64,000 nucleotides of DNA from Sphingopyxis sp. MSC1_008 (GCF_023197165.1 NZ_JALPRD010000005.1:226503-290502); one strand, 5' to 3'; shown: positions 56,100 through 64,000, numbered from the stretch's first letter. Notes: a model not told the origin generated them from the sequence alone. A program made the numbers and translations.

Positions 56100-57116
56100 A
56101 TGCCCGACAACCGCCGCTTCCTGCTGACCCGCCGCCCCAATGGCGAGCCCGTGCAGGCGGATTTCTCGCTCGTTACCGAACCCACGCCCGAACTCGCCGA
56201 TGGCCAATTCCTGATCCGCAACCATTATGCCTCGCTCGATCCCGCGATCCGCGGCTGGATGGACGATGCGCCAAGCTATATGCCGCCGATCCCGCTCGGC
56301 GACCCGGTGCGCGCCTCGACGATCGGCACTGTCGAGGCGAGCAAGGCCGAAGGCTTCACGCCCGGCCAATGGGTGATGGGACTCAACGGGATCGAGGATT
56401 ATTCGGTCGGCACCGTCGGCGGCTTCACCCAGCCAATCGACGCGAGCCTCGTGCCGTCGGTCACCAATTATCTGTCGGTGCTCGGCGCGGTCGGGATGAC
56501 CGCCTATTTCGGCTATATCGACGTTTGCGAGCCCAAACCGGGCGACGTCGTGCTCGTTACCGGCGCCGCAGGCGCGGTCGGCTCGCTCGTCGGACAGATC
56601 GCGAAGATCAAGGGCGCGAGCAAGGTCATCGGCATCGCGGGCGGCCCCGAAAAATGCGCAAAGCTCACCGATCGTTACGGTTTCGACGCCGCGATCGATT
56701 ATCGCGGCAAGGATGTGCCGGCGCTCACCGACGCGATCCGCGCCGTGGCCCCCGACGGCGTCGACATCATCTTCGAAAATGTCGGCGGCGACATCCTCGA
56801 CGCCGGCCTCAACAATCTGCGCCATGGCGCGCGCATCGGGCTTTGCGGGCTGATCAGCGAATATAATTCGGTCGAAAAGATCGGCGCGCGCAACATCTGG
56901 CAGCTCATCGTCCACCGCGCCTCGATCCGCGGACTGCTCGTCGCCGATTTTATCCCGCGCTTCGCCGAGGGTGGTGCCGCGATGGCGGCGTGGCTGCAGC
57001 AGGGCAAGATGATCGCCGACGAGCATGTCGACGAAGGGATCGAGAACAGCTTCGACGCCTTCATGCGGCTCTTCGCGGGGAGCAATCAGGGCAAGATGAT
57101 CCTCAAGATCGCATGA
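56100..57116 (+). CDS. MDR-family NADP-dependent oxidoreductase, copy 2
   Basis: A 338-aa paralogue of 52851-53849 with the same layout: YASLDPAIRGWMDDAPSYMP, SVLGAVGMTAYFGYI, Rossmann TGAAGAVGSLVGQIAKIKGA, IIFENVGGDILD. It begins nine bases after the molybdopterin oxidoreductase stop and overlaps the next ThuA-like gene by ATGA, forming one operon. The two copies on either side of the molybdoenzyme probably handle related enone intermediates. Confidence 0.92.
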   Translation: MPDNRRFLLTRRPNGEPVQADFSLVTEPTPELADGQFLIRNHYASLDPAIRGWMDDAPSYMPPIPLGDPVRASTIGTVEASKAEGFTPGQWVMGLNGIEDYSVGTVGGFTQPIDASLVPSVTNYLSVLGAVGMTAYFGYIDVCEPKPGDVVLVTGAAGAVGSLVGQIAKIKGASKVIGIAGGPEKCAKLTDRYGFDAAIDYRGKDVPALTDAIRAVAPDGVDIIFENVGGDILDAGLNNLRHGARIGLCGLISEYNSVEKIGARNIWQLIVHRASIRGLLVADFIPRFAEGGAAMAAWLQQGKMIADEHVDEGIENSFDAFMRLFAGSNQGKMILKIA

Positions 57117-57901
57117 CGGGACCGCGCCGCCTTCTCGTCTTGTCGGGCGGCCACCCCTATGACGCCGAACCCTTCGCCGATCTGCTCGCGAGCTTCACCG
57201 GCTGGGCGGTCACGCACCTGATCCATCCCGAGGCCGAAACTATGGTTGCCGCAGGCGCGGCGAGCGATGTCGACGCGATCCTCTTCTACGATATGCCCGG
57301 CTATCGCTTCGAGGGCGGCAAAGCGGCGACGCGTTCGCCTTCCTTCACCTACCGCCGCGCAATCACTGACTATTTCGCGCGCGGCGGCGGCGCGGTCGCG
57401 ATGCATCATGCGATCGCGGGCTGGGCCGACTGGCCCGAATGGGCCGAGATGCTCGGCGGGCGCTTCCTGTACGATCGCGGCGAAGCGAATGGCGAAACCC
57501 ATCTCGACTCGGGCTATCGTCACGAGGTCCGTTACAATGCGGTCGTCCTCGATCCCGATCATCCGGTGACCGCGGGCCTGCCATCACGCTTTCCGCTCTG
57601 CGACGAGCTGTATCTCGCGCCGATATGGGGCGCGGCCAAGCCGCTGCTCCGCGCCGATCACGCCTTCGTCCGCAACAATTCCTATTCGGCGGCACAGGCG
57701 GTCGCGGGGCGGATGTTCAGCAATACCGGCTGGGATCACCGCGCCGAAAGCGACCTCATTGCATGGGAAAAACCCGTCGGCGCGGGCCGCCTCGTCTATC
57801 TTCAGCCCGGCGACGGCCCCGCCGCCTATGCCGATCCGAACCTTCGCCGCCTGCTCGCCAACGCCCTCGCCCATGTCGCGCCAAACCTCACGCGCTCCTA
57901 A
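57113..57901 (+). CDS. ThuA-like domain protein, copy 2
   Basis: A 262-aa ThuA-like protein: RRLLVLSGGHPYDAEPFADL, ILFYDMPGYRFEGG, FARGGGAVAMHHAIAGWADW, HPVTAGLPSRFPLCDELY and GAGRLVYLQPGDGPAAYADP. It is only distantly similar to copy 1 at 42340-43101, so the two are not a recent duplication. ATGA overlap with the MDR gene. Cytoplasmic. Two ThuA-like proteins in one catabolic island hint at a role beyond trehalose or sugar metabolism. Confidence 0.82.
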   Translation: MTGPRRLLVLSGGHPYDAEPFADLLASFTGWAVTHLIHPEAETMVAAGAASDVDAILFYDMPGYRFEGGKAATRSPSFTYRRAITDYFARGGGAVAMHHAIAGWADWPEWAEMLGGRFLYDRGEANGETHLDSGYRHEVRYNAVVLDPDHPVTAGLPSRFPLCDELYLAPIWGAAKPLLRADHAFVRNNSYSAAQAVAGRMFSNTGWDHRAESDLIAWEKPVGAGRLVYLQPGDGPAAYADPNLRRLLANALAHVAPNLTRS

Positions 57902-57976
57902 CGAAAGTGTGCATCGCGCGGGCGGAGCGGGCGCATATAGTTGTGCGTATAAAGAGAAGATCGAGGGAAGAGGCGC

Positions 57977-59224
57977 GTGAACGATATCGCCGCAAGCAGT
58001 TTTTTCGACCCGCAAGTCATCGCGGACCCGTTCGACTATTATCGCGCCTGGATGCCCAAGAGCCCCGTCGTGCAGCTTTCCGAGGGCATGTTCCTCGTCC
58101 TCTCCTATGATCTTTGCGTGCAGGCAACCGGTGACGTCGAGACCTTCTCGAACAATTTTCAGGGTACATTGTCGGGCGCGATGGCCGAGGACGGCGATGT
58201 CGCCGCGATCCTCGCCGAAGGCTGGCCGCAGGTCGATACTTTGCTCACCGCCGATCCGCCGACCCACACGCGCTTCCGCAAGCTCGTCAACCTCGCCTTC
58301 TCGATGAAGCGCGTCGCCGCGATCGAGGAGGATATGCGCGGGGTCGTGATCGACCTGATCGAGAAGATGGCGGCAAAGGGAGAAGCCGATTTCGTGCGCG
58401 ATTTCGGCATTCCGCTGCCCGTCGCGATGATCGCGAGCCAGATCGGCATGACCGGCGACGATCTCGACAAGGTGAAGCGCTGGTCCGACGCCTTCGTCGA
58501 TCGGCTCGGGCGGATGATCCCCAAGGAGCGCGAACTTGAGTGCGCGCGCGAGGTCGTCGAATTCCAGCATTTCGTCAAAGCGAAGATCGACGAGCGTCGC
58601 GCCAATCGCACCGACGATCTGCTCTCCGACCTCGTCTATGCCGAGGTTGATGGCGAGCGTCCGCTCGAGGATGCCGAAATATTGTCGATCATGCAGCAGC
58701 TGATGGTCGCGGGGAACGAGACGACGACCTCGGCACTCGCGGGGGGGCTCCTCCAGCTGATCGATAATCCCGACCAGATGGCGAAGGCGGTTACGGCGGC
58801 CGACGAAGGCAATGAGCGCGCGATCATCAACCTCGTCGAAGAGGTGCTGCGCACCGAAAGCCCGACCGCGGGCATGTGGCGGATGGTACTGAAGGACGCC
58901 GAAATTGGCGGGATGAAGATACCCAAGGGCGCGATGGTCCAGCTGCGCTACGCCGCAGCGAACCGCGACCCCGCCAAATATCCCGACCCCGACCGCTTCG
59001 ACATCGAACGTGCCAACGCGCGCAGCCACCTTGCCTTCGGCAAGGGCATCCATATGTGTGTCGGCAATATGCTCAGCCGCAAGGAAATGGCGGTCGCCTA
59101 TTCAGAACTGCTGACGCGGCTCACCGATTTCCGCGTCGCCGAGGGTCATCAACCGAGCTGGCCGCCGAACATGCTGCTGCGCGGGCTCACCACCCTGCCG
59201 ATCACATTCGAGCGCCGCGCATGA
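57977..59224 (+). CDS. Cytochrome P450
   Basis: A 415-aa soluble bacterial P450 starting with GTG at 57977, preceded by GAGGGAAGAGG. I-helix oxygen-binding motif AGNETTTSA, ExxR in EEVLRTESP, and the heme loop FGKGIHMCVG with axial Cys361. It needs a ferredoxin and reductase, which are not encoded nearby. It is the first gene of the coupled operon P450, acyl-CoA dehydrogenase, OB-fold protein, thiolase-like, acyl-CoA dehydrogenase, LuxR. Hydroxylation of an unactivated carbon of the substrate is likely; the CYP family was not assigned. Confidence 0.94.
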   Translation: MNDIAASSFFDPQVIADPFDYYRAWMPKSPVVQLSEGMFLVLSYDLCVQATGDVETFSNNFQGTLSGAMAEDGDVAAILAEGWPQVDTLLTADPPTHTRFRKLVNLAFSMKRVAAIEEDMRGVVIDLIEKMAAKGEADFVRDFGIPLPVAMIASQIGMTGDDLDKVKRWSDAFVDRLGRMIPKERELECAREVVEFQHFVKAKIDERRANRTDDLLSDLVYAEVDGERPLEDAEILSIMQQLMVAGNETTTSALAGGLLQLIDNPDQMAKAVTAADEGNERAIINLVEEVLRTESPTAGMWRMVLKDAEIGGMKIPKGAMVQLRYAAANRDPAKYPDPDRFDIERANARSHLAFGKGIHMCVGNMLSRKEMAVAYSELLTRLTDFRVAEGHQPSWPPNMLLRGLTTLPITFERRA

Positions 59225-60282
59225 ATTTCGACCTCAACGAAGACCAGCAGCTGACGCGCGACATGATCGGGCGCTTTCTGGGTCCGGTCGACATCGCGGC
59301 GCGGCATGCGATGCGGGGGGCCGAGGGCGGCTATTCGCGCGCGCGCTGGCAGGATGTTGCCGACCTCGGCCTGCTCGCGCTCGCCGCGCCAGAGGCGATG
59401 GGCGGCATCGGCGGAACGATGGTCGACCTCGCGCTCGTCGCCGAGGCGCTCGGCAAGGGGATCGCGATCGATCCCTGGCTCGAAAATGGCGTGCTGCCGA
59501 TCCGTCTGGGCACCGCGATCGGCAACAGCGCGCTGGTTGGCGAACTGGTCGCGGGCGCGCAATTGGCCGCCGTCGCATTCGCAGAACCGGGGCGCCGTTA
59601 CGAGACCGAAGCCCTAGGCACCAAAGCCGAGGGTGCTCAGCTCACCGGCGCCAAGACCTTCGTCCTCGGAGCGCTCCTCGCCGATACGCTGCTGGTCACC
59701 GTCGCCGGCGACAAGCTCGCGAACGTCGCGAAGGGAGCCACCGGCGTCGTGCGGCAGGACTATCCGGTGATCGACGGCTCGAACGCCGCGACGATCGACC
59801 TGCACCGCGCGCCTGCCGAGCTGTTCGAACTGCCCGAAGCGAAATTCCGGCGCGTCATCGGCGATATCCGCCTGCTCGCCGCCGCCGAGATGCTGGGGCT
59901 CGCACAGACGATGTTCGACGACACGCTCGCCTATGTCGGCGAGCGCCAGCAGTTCGGTGCCGCGATCGGCAGCTTTCAGGCGCTCCAGCACCGGCTGGTC
60001 GAATGCTATGCCGCGCTCGAGCAGGCACGCTCGATGGTGCTGCACACCGCGATGCTCGATCCGACGACCGACAATGCGAACTGGCCGCGCATTACCGCGG
60101 GTGCCAAGGCCTTTGTCGGCGAAGCGGCGACACGCATCGGGCTCGAGGCGGTGCAGATGCACGGCGGGATGGGGCAGACCGACGAGCTCGCGATCGGCCA
60201 TGCGCTGAAGCGCGTGATGCTGCTCGATAAATTGTTCGGCGATCAGGACCATTGTCTGCGCAGCTTCGCGAGGGCGGCATGA
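59221..60282 (+). CDS. Acyl-CoA dehydrogenase, short FadE28-like type
   Basis: A 353-aa acyl-CoA dehydrogenase, shorter than the usual 380-400 residues and divergent at the substrate-binding middle part. Recognisable parts are LGLLALAAPEAMGGIGGTMV, the FAD-site GERQQFGAAIGSFQALQHRL and MHGGMGQTDE near the C-terminus. ATGA overlap with P450. Small divergent dehydrogenases of this kind commonly pair with a second subunit; the partner here is probably 61824-63032 (inference). Confidence 0.9.
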   Translation: MNFDLNEDQQLTRDMIGRFLGPVDIAARHAMRGAEGGYSRARWQDVADLGLLALAAPEAMGGIGGTMVDLALVAEALGKGIAIDPWLENGVLPIRLGTAIGNSALVGELVAGAQLAAVAFAEPGRRYETEALGTKAEGAQLTGAKTFVLGALLADTLLVTVAGDKLANVAKGATGVVRQDYPVIDGSNAATIDLHRAPAELFELPEAKFRRVIGDIRLLAAAEMLGLAQTMFDDTLAYVGERQQFGAAIGSFQALQHRLVECYAALEQARSMVLHTAMLDPTTDNANWPRITAGAKAFVGEAATRIGLEAVQMHGGMGQTDELAIGHALKRVMLLDKLFGDQDHCLRSFARAA

Positions 60283-60671
60283 GCGCGCTCGCGCCCATCG
60301 CTCCGGGCCTGTGGACCGACGAAGCCGAACCGCGCCTCATCGGTGCGCGCCGTGCCGACGGTGAGATCATCTTTCCCGTGCCTTCGGGCGACGCCGCCGC
60401 GCTGGTCGAGCCCGTCGCGCTGTCGCGCAACGGGACGCTCTGGTCGTGGACCACGCAGGGCTTCGAACCCAAGGAACCGTACAGCGGTCCGCAGCCCTTC
60501 CAGCCCTTCCTCATCGGCTATGTCGAACTGCCCGGCGAAGTGATCGTCGAGACGCGTATCGTCGACGCCAGTCCCACTGACCTGGTCATCGGCATGCCGA
60601 TGACCTTCGTCGTCGTCCCTTTCGACGATGCGCGGTCGACCTATGCCTTCCGTCCGGAGCGCCAGCCATGA
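60279..60671 (+). CDS. OB-fold (DUF35-like) acyl-CoA-associated protein without zinc cysteines
   Basis: A 130-aa protein. It has the layout of DUF35 proteins that partner lipid-transfer thiolases: a short N-terminal region (PRLIGARRADGEIIFPVPSG) followed by the OB fold (NGTLWSWTTQGFEPKEPYSG, PFLIGYVELPGEVIVETRIV, IGMPMTFVVVPF). The rubredoxin-like CxxC...CxxC zinc ribbon usual in the N-terminal part is absent: there is no Cys in the protein. ATGA overlaps at both ends place it between the dehydrogenase and the thiolase-like gene. Confidence 0.8.
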   Translation: MSALAPIAPGLWTDEAEPRLIGARRADGEIIFPVPSGDAAALVEPVALSRNGTLWSWTTQGFEPKEPYSGPQPFQPFLIGYVELPGEVIVETRIVDASPTDLVIGMPMTFVVVPFDDARSTYAFRPERQP

Positions 60672-61816
60672 ACGACGACGTCTATATCATCGGCGCGGGT
60701 ATCCATCCCTTTGGCCGCACCGACGGCCGTTCGGGGCGCGATCAGGGTGTATATGCGGTGCGCGAAGCGCTCGGCGACGCGGGGATCGAATGGGGCGACG
60801 TCGAATTCGCCTATGGAGGTTCGGCCGCCGCGGGATCGGCCGACATCATGGTCAACGAACTCGGCCTGACGAGCGTACCCTTCATCAATGTCGCGAACGG
60901 CTGCGCGACCGGCGGCAGCGCGCTCACAGCCGCGCGCAATGCGATCGCCGCGGGCGCGTGCGATATCGCGCTCGCGGTCGGCTTCGACAAGCATCCGCGC
61001 GGCGCGTTCAACGCCAAGCCGTCCGATTACGGCCTGCCTGAATGGTATGGCGAGACGGGCATGATGCTAACGACACAGTTTTTTGCGCTCAAGATTCAGC
61101 GTTATATGGCGATCCACGGCATCAGCCGCCGCACGCTCGGTCTCGTCGCCGAAAAGGCGTTCCGCAACGGCACGCTCTGCGACCATGCCTGGCGGCGCTC
61201 GCCGGTCGATCTCGACACGATCCTGAACGCGCCGATGGTCAACGATCCGCTGACCAAATATATGTTCTGCTCGCCCGCCGAGGGCGCGGTCGCGCTGGTG
61301 CTCGCAAGCGGCAAGAAGGTCCGCGAACTGGGGTCCGATGCGGTGCGCATCGCGAGCGTTGCCTTCCGCACCCGTCCCGAAGGATCGTTCGAAGTTTTCG
61401 CACCGTCGATTAGCGTCAACGGCGGCGGCAAGCCGACCGAAGTCGCGAGCCGCGCAGCATTCGAAATGGCGGGCATCGGCCCCGAAGATGTTTCGGTCGC
61501 CCAATTGCAGGACACCGAGAGCGGCGCCGAAATCATGCACATGGCCGAGAATGGCTTCTGCTCCGACGGCGAACAGGAACAATGGCTCGCCGAAGGCTGG
61601 AGCGAAATCGGCGGTAAAATGCCGATCAACACCGACGGCGGCTGCCTCGCGTGCGGCGAGCCTATCGGCGCCTCGGGCCTGCGGCAAGTCTATGAAAATA
61701 CGGTGCAACTGCGCGGCCGCGGCGGCGAGCGGCAGGTGCCGAACGGCCCCAAGGTCGGTTATTCTCATGTCTATGGAGCGCCCGGCCTGTCGGCGGTGGC
61801 AATCCTCGAACGCTAG
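60668..61816 (+). CDS. Thiolase-fold lipid-transfer (Ltp/SCP-x type) protein, possible aldolase
   Basis: A 382-aa thiolase-superfamily protein. The nucleophile-position Cys79 is present (VANGCATGGSA). Two other thiolysis residues are changed: the region normally GHPxGA reads GEPIGASG, and the C-terminal Cys loop (C-x-G-G-G) reads SHVYGAPG. Such replacements occur in the Ltp2-like proteins that perform retro-aldol cleavage of steroid side chains together with a DUF35 protein. The gene is directly coupled to the OB-fold gene by ATGA. Retro-aldol function is inference. Confidence 0.85.
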   Translation: MNDDVYIIGAGIHPFGRTDGRSGRDQGVYAVREALGDAGIEWGDVEFAYGGSAAAGSADIMVNELGLTSVPFINVANGCATGGSALTAARNAIAAGACDIALAVGFDKHPRGAFNAKPSDYGLPEWYGETGMMLTTQFFALKIQRYMAIHGISRRTLGLVAEKAFRNGTLCDHAWRRSPVDLDTILNAPMVNDPLTKYMFCSPAEGAVALVLASGKKVRELGSDAVRIASVAFRTRPEGSFEVFAPSISVNGGGKPTEVASRAAFEMAGIGPEDVSVAQLQDTESGAEIMHMAENGFCSDGEQEQWLAEGWSEIGGKMPINTDGGCLACGEPIGASGLRQVYENTVQLRGRGGERQVPNGPKVGYSHVYGAPGLSAVAILER

Positions 61817-61823
61817 CGGAAAT

Positions 61824-63032
61824 ATGGATCTAGACCTTACCCAAGACGAGATGGATTTCCGCGAGGAGGTGCGGGACTTTCTCCGCACCTCGCTGCCGCC
61901 CCAAGTCCGCGATGGCGCCAAGCGCACCCCCGGCGTGTTTGTTGAACCCGACATCGGTCTCGTCTGGCACCGCATCCTGAGCGACAAGGGCTGGGTCGCC
62001 TATCACTGGCCCGCGGATTGCGGCGGCACCGGCTGGACGCCGATGCAACGCTATATCTTTGAAAAGGAATGCGCGATCGCGGGCGCGCCGGCGCTGTCGG
62101 TGCTCGGGCTGCGCCTCGTTGGTCCCGTCATCTGCGCCTTCGGGACGCAGGAGCAGAAGGATCGTTTCCTGCCCGCGATCCGCGCAGGGACCGATTATTG
62201 GTGCCAGGGCTATTCCGAACCGCAGAGCGGCTCCGATCTCGCCTCGTTGCGCACCCGCGCGCGGCGCGATGGCGACGAATATGTCGTCGACGGGTCGAAA
62301 ATCTGGACCACCCACGCGCATCACGCAAATTGGATCTTCTGCCTCGTCCGTACCGACGGCGAGGTGAAGAAGCAGGCGGGGATCAGCTTCCTGCTCGTCC
62401 CCATGGACCAGCCCGGCGTCACCGTCAGCCCGATCATCACGATGGCGGGCGACCATGAGGTCAATCAGGTCTTCCTCGACGGCGCGCGCACGTCGATAGA
62501 CAACCGCATCGGCGAAGAGGGTCAGGGCTGGACGATCGCCAAGTTCCTGCTCGAGAATGAGCGCGGCGGATCGTTCCACGCCCCGCGTCTGATCCGTGCG
62601 ATCGACCATCTCGAACAGCTCGCGGGTGTCGCGCCGAGCGGGCACAACGGAACGCTCGGCGGCGATATCCAGATCGCGATCCGGATCGCGCGGCTGCGGC
62701 TCGAGGCCGAGGCGCTCGAAACGACCGAACTGCGTATCCTCGCCGATATCGCGAAGGGCCGCCCTGCCGGCCCGCAAACCTCGCTCGTGAAATTGCTCTC
62801 GTCCGAGATCCACCAGCGGATCGACGGCCTCGTGATGGATTTGCACGGATACGACGGCCTGCAGCTGCCGACCGCGCGCCCGCTCTATGGCAATGAAGCG
62901 CCGCCGGCGATCGGCGACGACGACGCGCAGGTCGCGGCCGCCCGCTATCTCAACAGCCGTGCCTGGACCGTCTTCGGCGGTTCGAGCGAAGTTCAGAAAA
63001 ACATCATAGCAAAGACGGTGCTCCGCTTATGA
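61824..63032 (+). CDS. Acyl-CoA dehydrogenase, FadE29-like type
   Basis: A 402-aa acyl-CoA dehydrogenase. Motifs: GWVAYHWPADCGGTGWTPMQ, CQGYSEPQSGSDLASL, KIWTTHAHHANWIFCLVRTD, MAGDHEVNQVFLDG and the C-terminal WTVFGGSSEVQKNIIAKTVL. A Glu in YGNEAPPAIG occupies the region of the catalytic base. It is 8 bases from the thiolase-like gene and overlaps the luxR-type gene (ATGA). Probably the active partner of a heteromeric enzyme with 59221-60282. Confidence 0.92.
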   Translation: MDLDLTQDEMDFREEVRDFLRTSLPPQVRDGAKRTPGVFVEPDIGLVWHRILSDKGWVAYHWPADCGGTGWTPMQRYIFEKECAIAGAPALSVLGLRLVGPVICAFGTQEQKDRFLPAIRAGTDYWCQGYSEPQSGSDLASLRTRARRDGDEYVVDGSKIWTTHAHHANWIFCLVRTDGEVKKQAGISFLLVPMDQPGVTVSPIITMAGDHEVNQVFLDGARTSIDNRIGEEGQGWTIAKFLLENERGGSFHAPRLIRAIDHLEQLAGVAPSGHNGTLGGDIQIAIRIARLRLEAEALETTELRILADIAKGRPAGPQTSLVKLLSSEIHQRIDGLVMDLHGYDGLQLPTARPLYGNEAPPAIGDDDAQVAAARYLNSRAWTVFGGSSEVQKNIIAKTVLRL

Positions 63033-63895
63033 CACATGCATTGCGACTTGCCGGCCAGTGTGAAATAGTCCCCTTGATGGGAGAACAGGCAGAAAAACTG
63101 CCGATCGACGGGTTCGCGCCCCCAATGGATGCCAGGACCCTCGTCGATACGGTCACGGTTCGCTGTGTGGAAGACATCCACGACGCCGCGGTCGTGCTGC
63201 GCGATTATGCCGCCGCTTATGGCCTGCGCGCGGCGCTCTGCGACGATATCGCATCGAAGGAAACGATGGTCGACGCCGACGGCGCGGTTCTCGCCGCCGA
63301 CCTGTTCGGCTGGCTCGGCGACGGCGAGCGCTGGTGGGAAGATCACAGGCTGGCGCTCCACTCGCCGCTGCCGCGCTCGTGCCGGTACGAAAGCGAGCCT
63401 TTCTGGTGCAATGCCGAAGGTTTCCGCACCGCGCAGCCCAACCCCTATCTCGATGACATAGACCTCTCGCGCTATTTTTCGGCGCACGATCGATACAAGG
63501 CGGCGATCGTGGTTCCCGTCCATCTGCCGTTCGGGCAGATTTCGGCGAACAGCTTTCAACCGTCGGACCCCGACATTACCGATCTGTCGGACCTGTTTGC
63601 GGCGATCGGCGACACGCTGGCGCTCGCGACGCGGCGTTTCATCGCCGGCTATGCCTCGGCGATGCGGACCAAGCGGCGCATCCCGTCGGATTGCGAGCTG
63701 TCGAAGCGCGAGGTGGAATGTCTGCGCTGGGCCGCGATCGGCAAGACCGACCGCGAGATCGGCATGATCATTTCATTGAGCCACGCGACGGTGCGTTACC
63801 ACGTCCACCGCGCGGGCGAGAAACTGAACTCGGTCAACCGCGCGCAGACGATCTTCAAGGCCGGGCAGCTGGGGTATTTGGGCGCAAATAGCTGA
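63029..63895 (+). CDS. LuxR-family transcriptional regulator, no adjacent luxI
   Basis: A 288-aa protein with an N-terminal domain resembling the autoinducer-binding fold (about 35-205: VLRDYAAAYGLRAALCDD, LGDGERWWEDHRLALHSPLP, AAIVVPVHLPFGQISANSF) and a C-terminal LuxR helix-turn-helix at about 222-285 (LSKREVECLRWAAIGKTDRE, IGMIISLSHATVRYHVHRAG). The start at 63029 overlaps the dehydrogenase stop (ATGA); MGEQAEKL further on is an alternative. No AHL synthase gene is in the window, so it is probably a solo regulator that may sense a pathway compound. Confidence 0.88.
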   Translation: MTHALRLAGQCEIVPLMGEQAEKLPIDGFAPPMDARTLVDTVTVRCVEDIHDAAVVLRDYAAAYGLRAALCDDIASKETMVDADGAVLAADLFGWLGDGERWWEDHRLALHSPLPRSCRYESEPFWCNAEGFRTAQPNPYLDDIDLSRYFSAHDRYKAAIVVPVHLPFGQISANSFQPSDPDITDLSDLFAAIGDTLALATRRFIAGYASAMRTKRRIPSDCELSKREVECLRWAAIGKTDREIGMIISLSHATVRYHVHRAGEKLNSVNRAQTIFKAGQLGYLGANS

Positions 63896-63908
63896 TCCAC
63901 ATGATCGT

Positions 63909-63987
63909 CCCTGTCGCGCAGCGATGGGGAGGTGGCAGCGCGAAGCGCTGACGGAGGGGCAATGGCGTAAACGTCGCTGGCCCCTCC
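63909..63987. repeat. Intergenic repeat with nested hairpins at the window edge
   Basis: This stretch combines CAGCGC-GAA-GCGCTG (63936-63950), a perfect 6-base-pair hairpin, with GGAGGGGC (63953-63960) pairing to GCCCCTCC (63980-63987). It also carries GCGATGGGGAG, the reverse complement of the CTCCCCATCGC core seen at 52001-52011. It lies downstream of the LuxR gene with no coding potential. It resembles dispersed intergenic repeats and may also terminate the operon; the window ends just beyond it. Confidence 0.55.
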
Positions 63988-64000
63988 ACCACCCTTCGGG

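Overview
The window looks like a chromosomal segment of a high-GC alphaproteobacterium, most likely a sphingomonad (Sphingopyxis, Sphingomonas, Novosphingobium or a close relative). The evidence is three TonB-dependent receptors with the typical '[11 protein letters not shown]' plug start, FecI/FecR signalling, many secreted amidohydrolases and peptidases, an oxidative catabolic cluster of P450, acyl-CoA dehydrogenase, SDR and GMC genes, and very frequent ATGA/GTGA gene overlaps. No rRNA, tRNA, insertion sequence, CRISPR array or phage gene was seen. No gene-free stretch reaches 300 bases. The longest are 5045-5312, which holds a broken LysR remnant, and 7124-7387, which holds an operator-like repeat.

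Region A (1-5264): a carboxylesterase cut by the window edge, a TonB-dependent receptor coupled to it, a GPH-type sugar symporter and a divergent TetR regulator. The same operator-like inverted repeat, ACTATCC-N4-GGATAAT on the minus strand, lies in front of the receptor and in front of the symporter. This looks like a small uptake and hydrolysis regulon. A LysR C-terminal remnant follows the TetR gene.

Region B (5313-7735): an OsmC-like protein, a glutathione S-transferase, an AhpD-like protein and a divergent HxlR regulator, probably for electrophile or peroxide stress. A second operator-like motif, GCTAY-N7-RTAGC, occurs three times here.

Region C (7798-26962, extending to 37556): a dense peptide-processing region. 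It holds a DapA-like lyase/aldolase, a dipeptidase-type amidohydrolase, a two-unit M16 peptidase and a five-gene minus-strand operon. That operon has two intact amidohydrolases, two metal-site-less amidohydrolases and one unknown secreted protein, and every junction is a 4-base overlap. A divergent plus-strand operon holds an aminotransferase and a polyamine-type ABC importer. A long minus-strand array starts with an ECF sigma factor, FecR and an STN-type TonB receptor and continues with an S9 peptidase, two DUF885 proteins, an M1-like peptidase and an M19-like dipeptidase. It reads as sense, import and cleave for a peptide. A paralogue of the unknown secreted protein and an esterase-like hydrolase lie just upstream of the sigma gene.

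Region D (40319-63895): an oxidative catabolic island. It holds an Old Yellow Enzyme homologue, SDRs, ThuA-like proteins, a GMC oxidoreductase, a third TonB receptor, a carotenoid-oxygenase family enzyme, an acyl-CoA ligase, two MDR reductases flanking a molybdopterin oxidoreductase, and a final tightly coupled operon (P450, acyl-CoA dehydrogenase, OB-fold protein, thiolase-like protein, acyl-CoA dehydrogenase, LuxR). The gene content of the final operon resembles the actinobacterial igr operon for steroid side-chain removal. The thiolase-like and OB-fold proteins lack the usual catalytic or zinc residues, which would fit an aldolase complex.

Protein families were assigned by reading the translations. 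Substrates and operon functions are inference.
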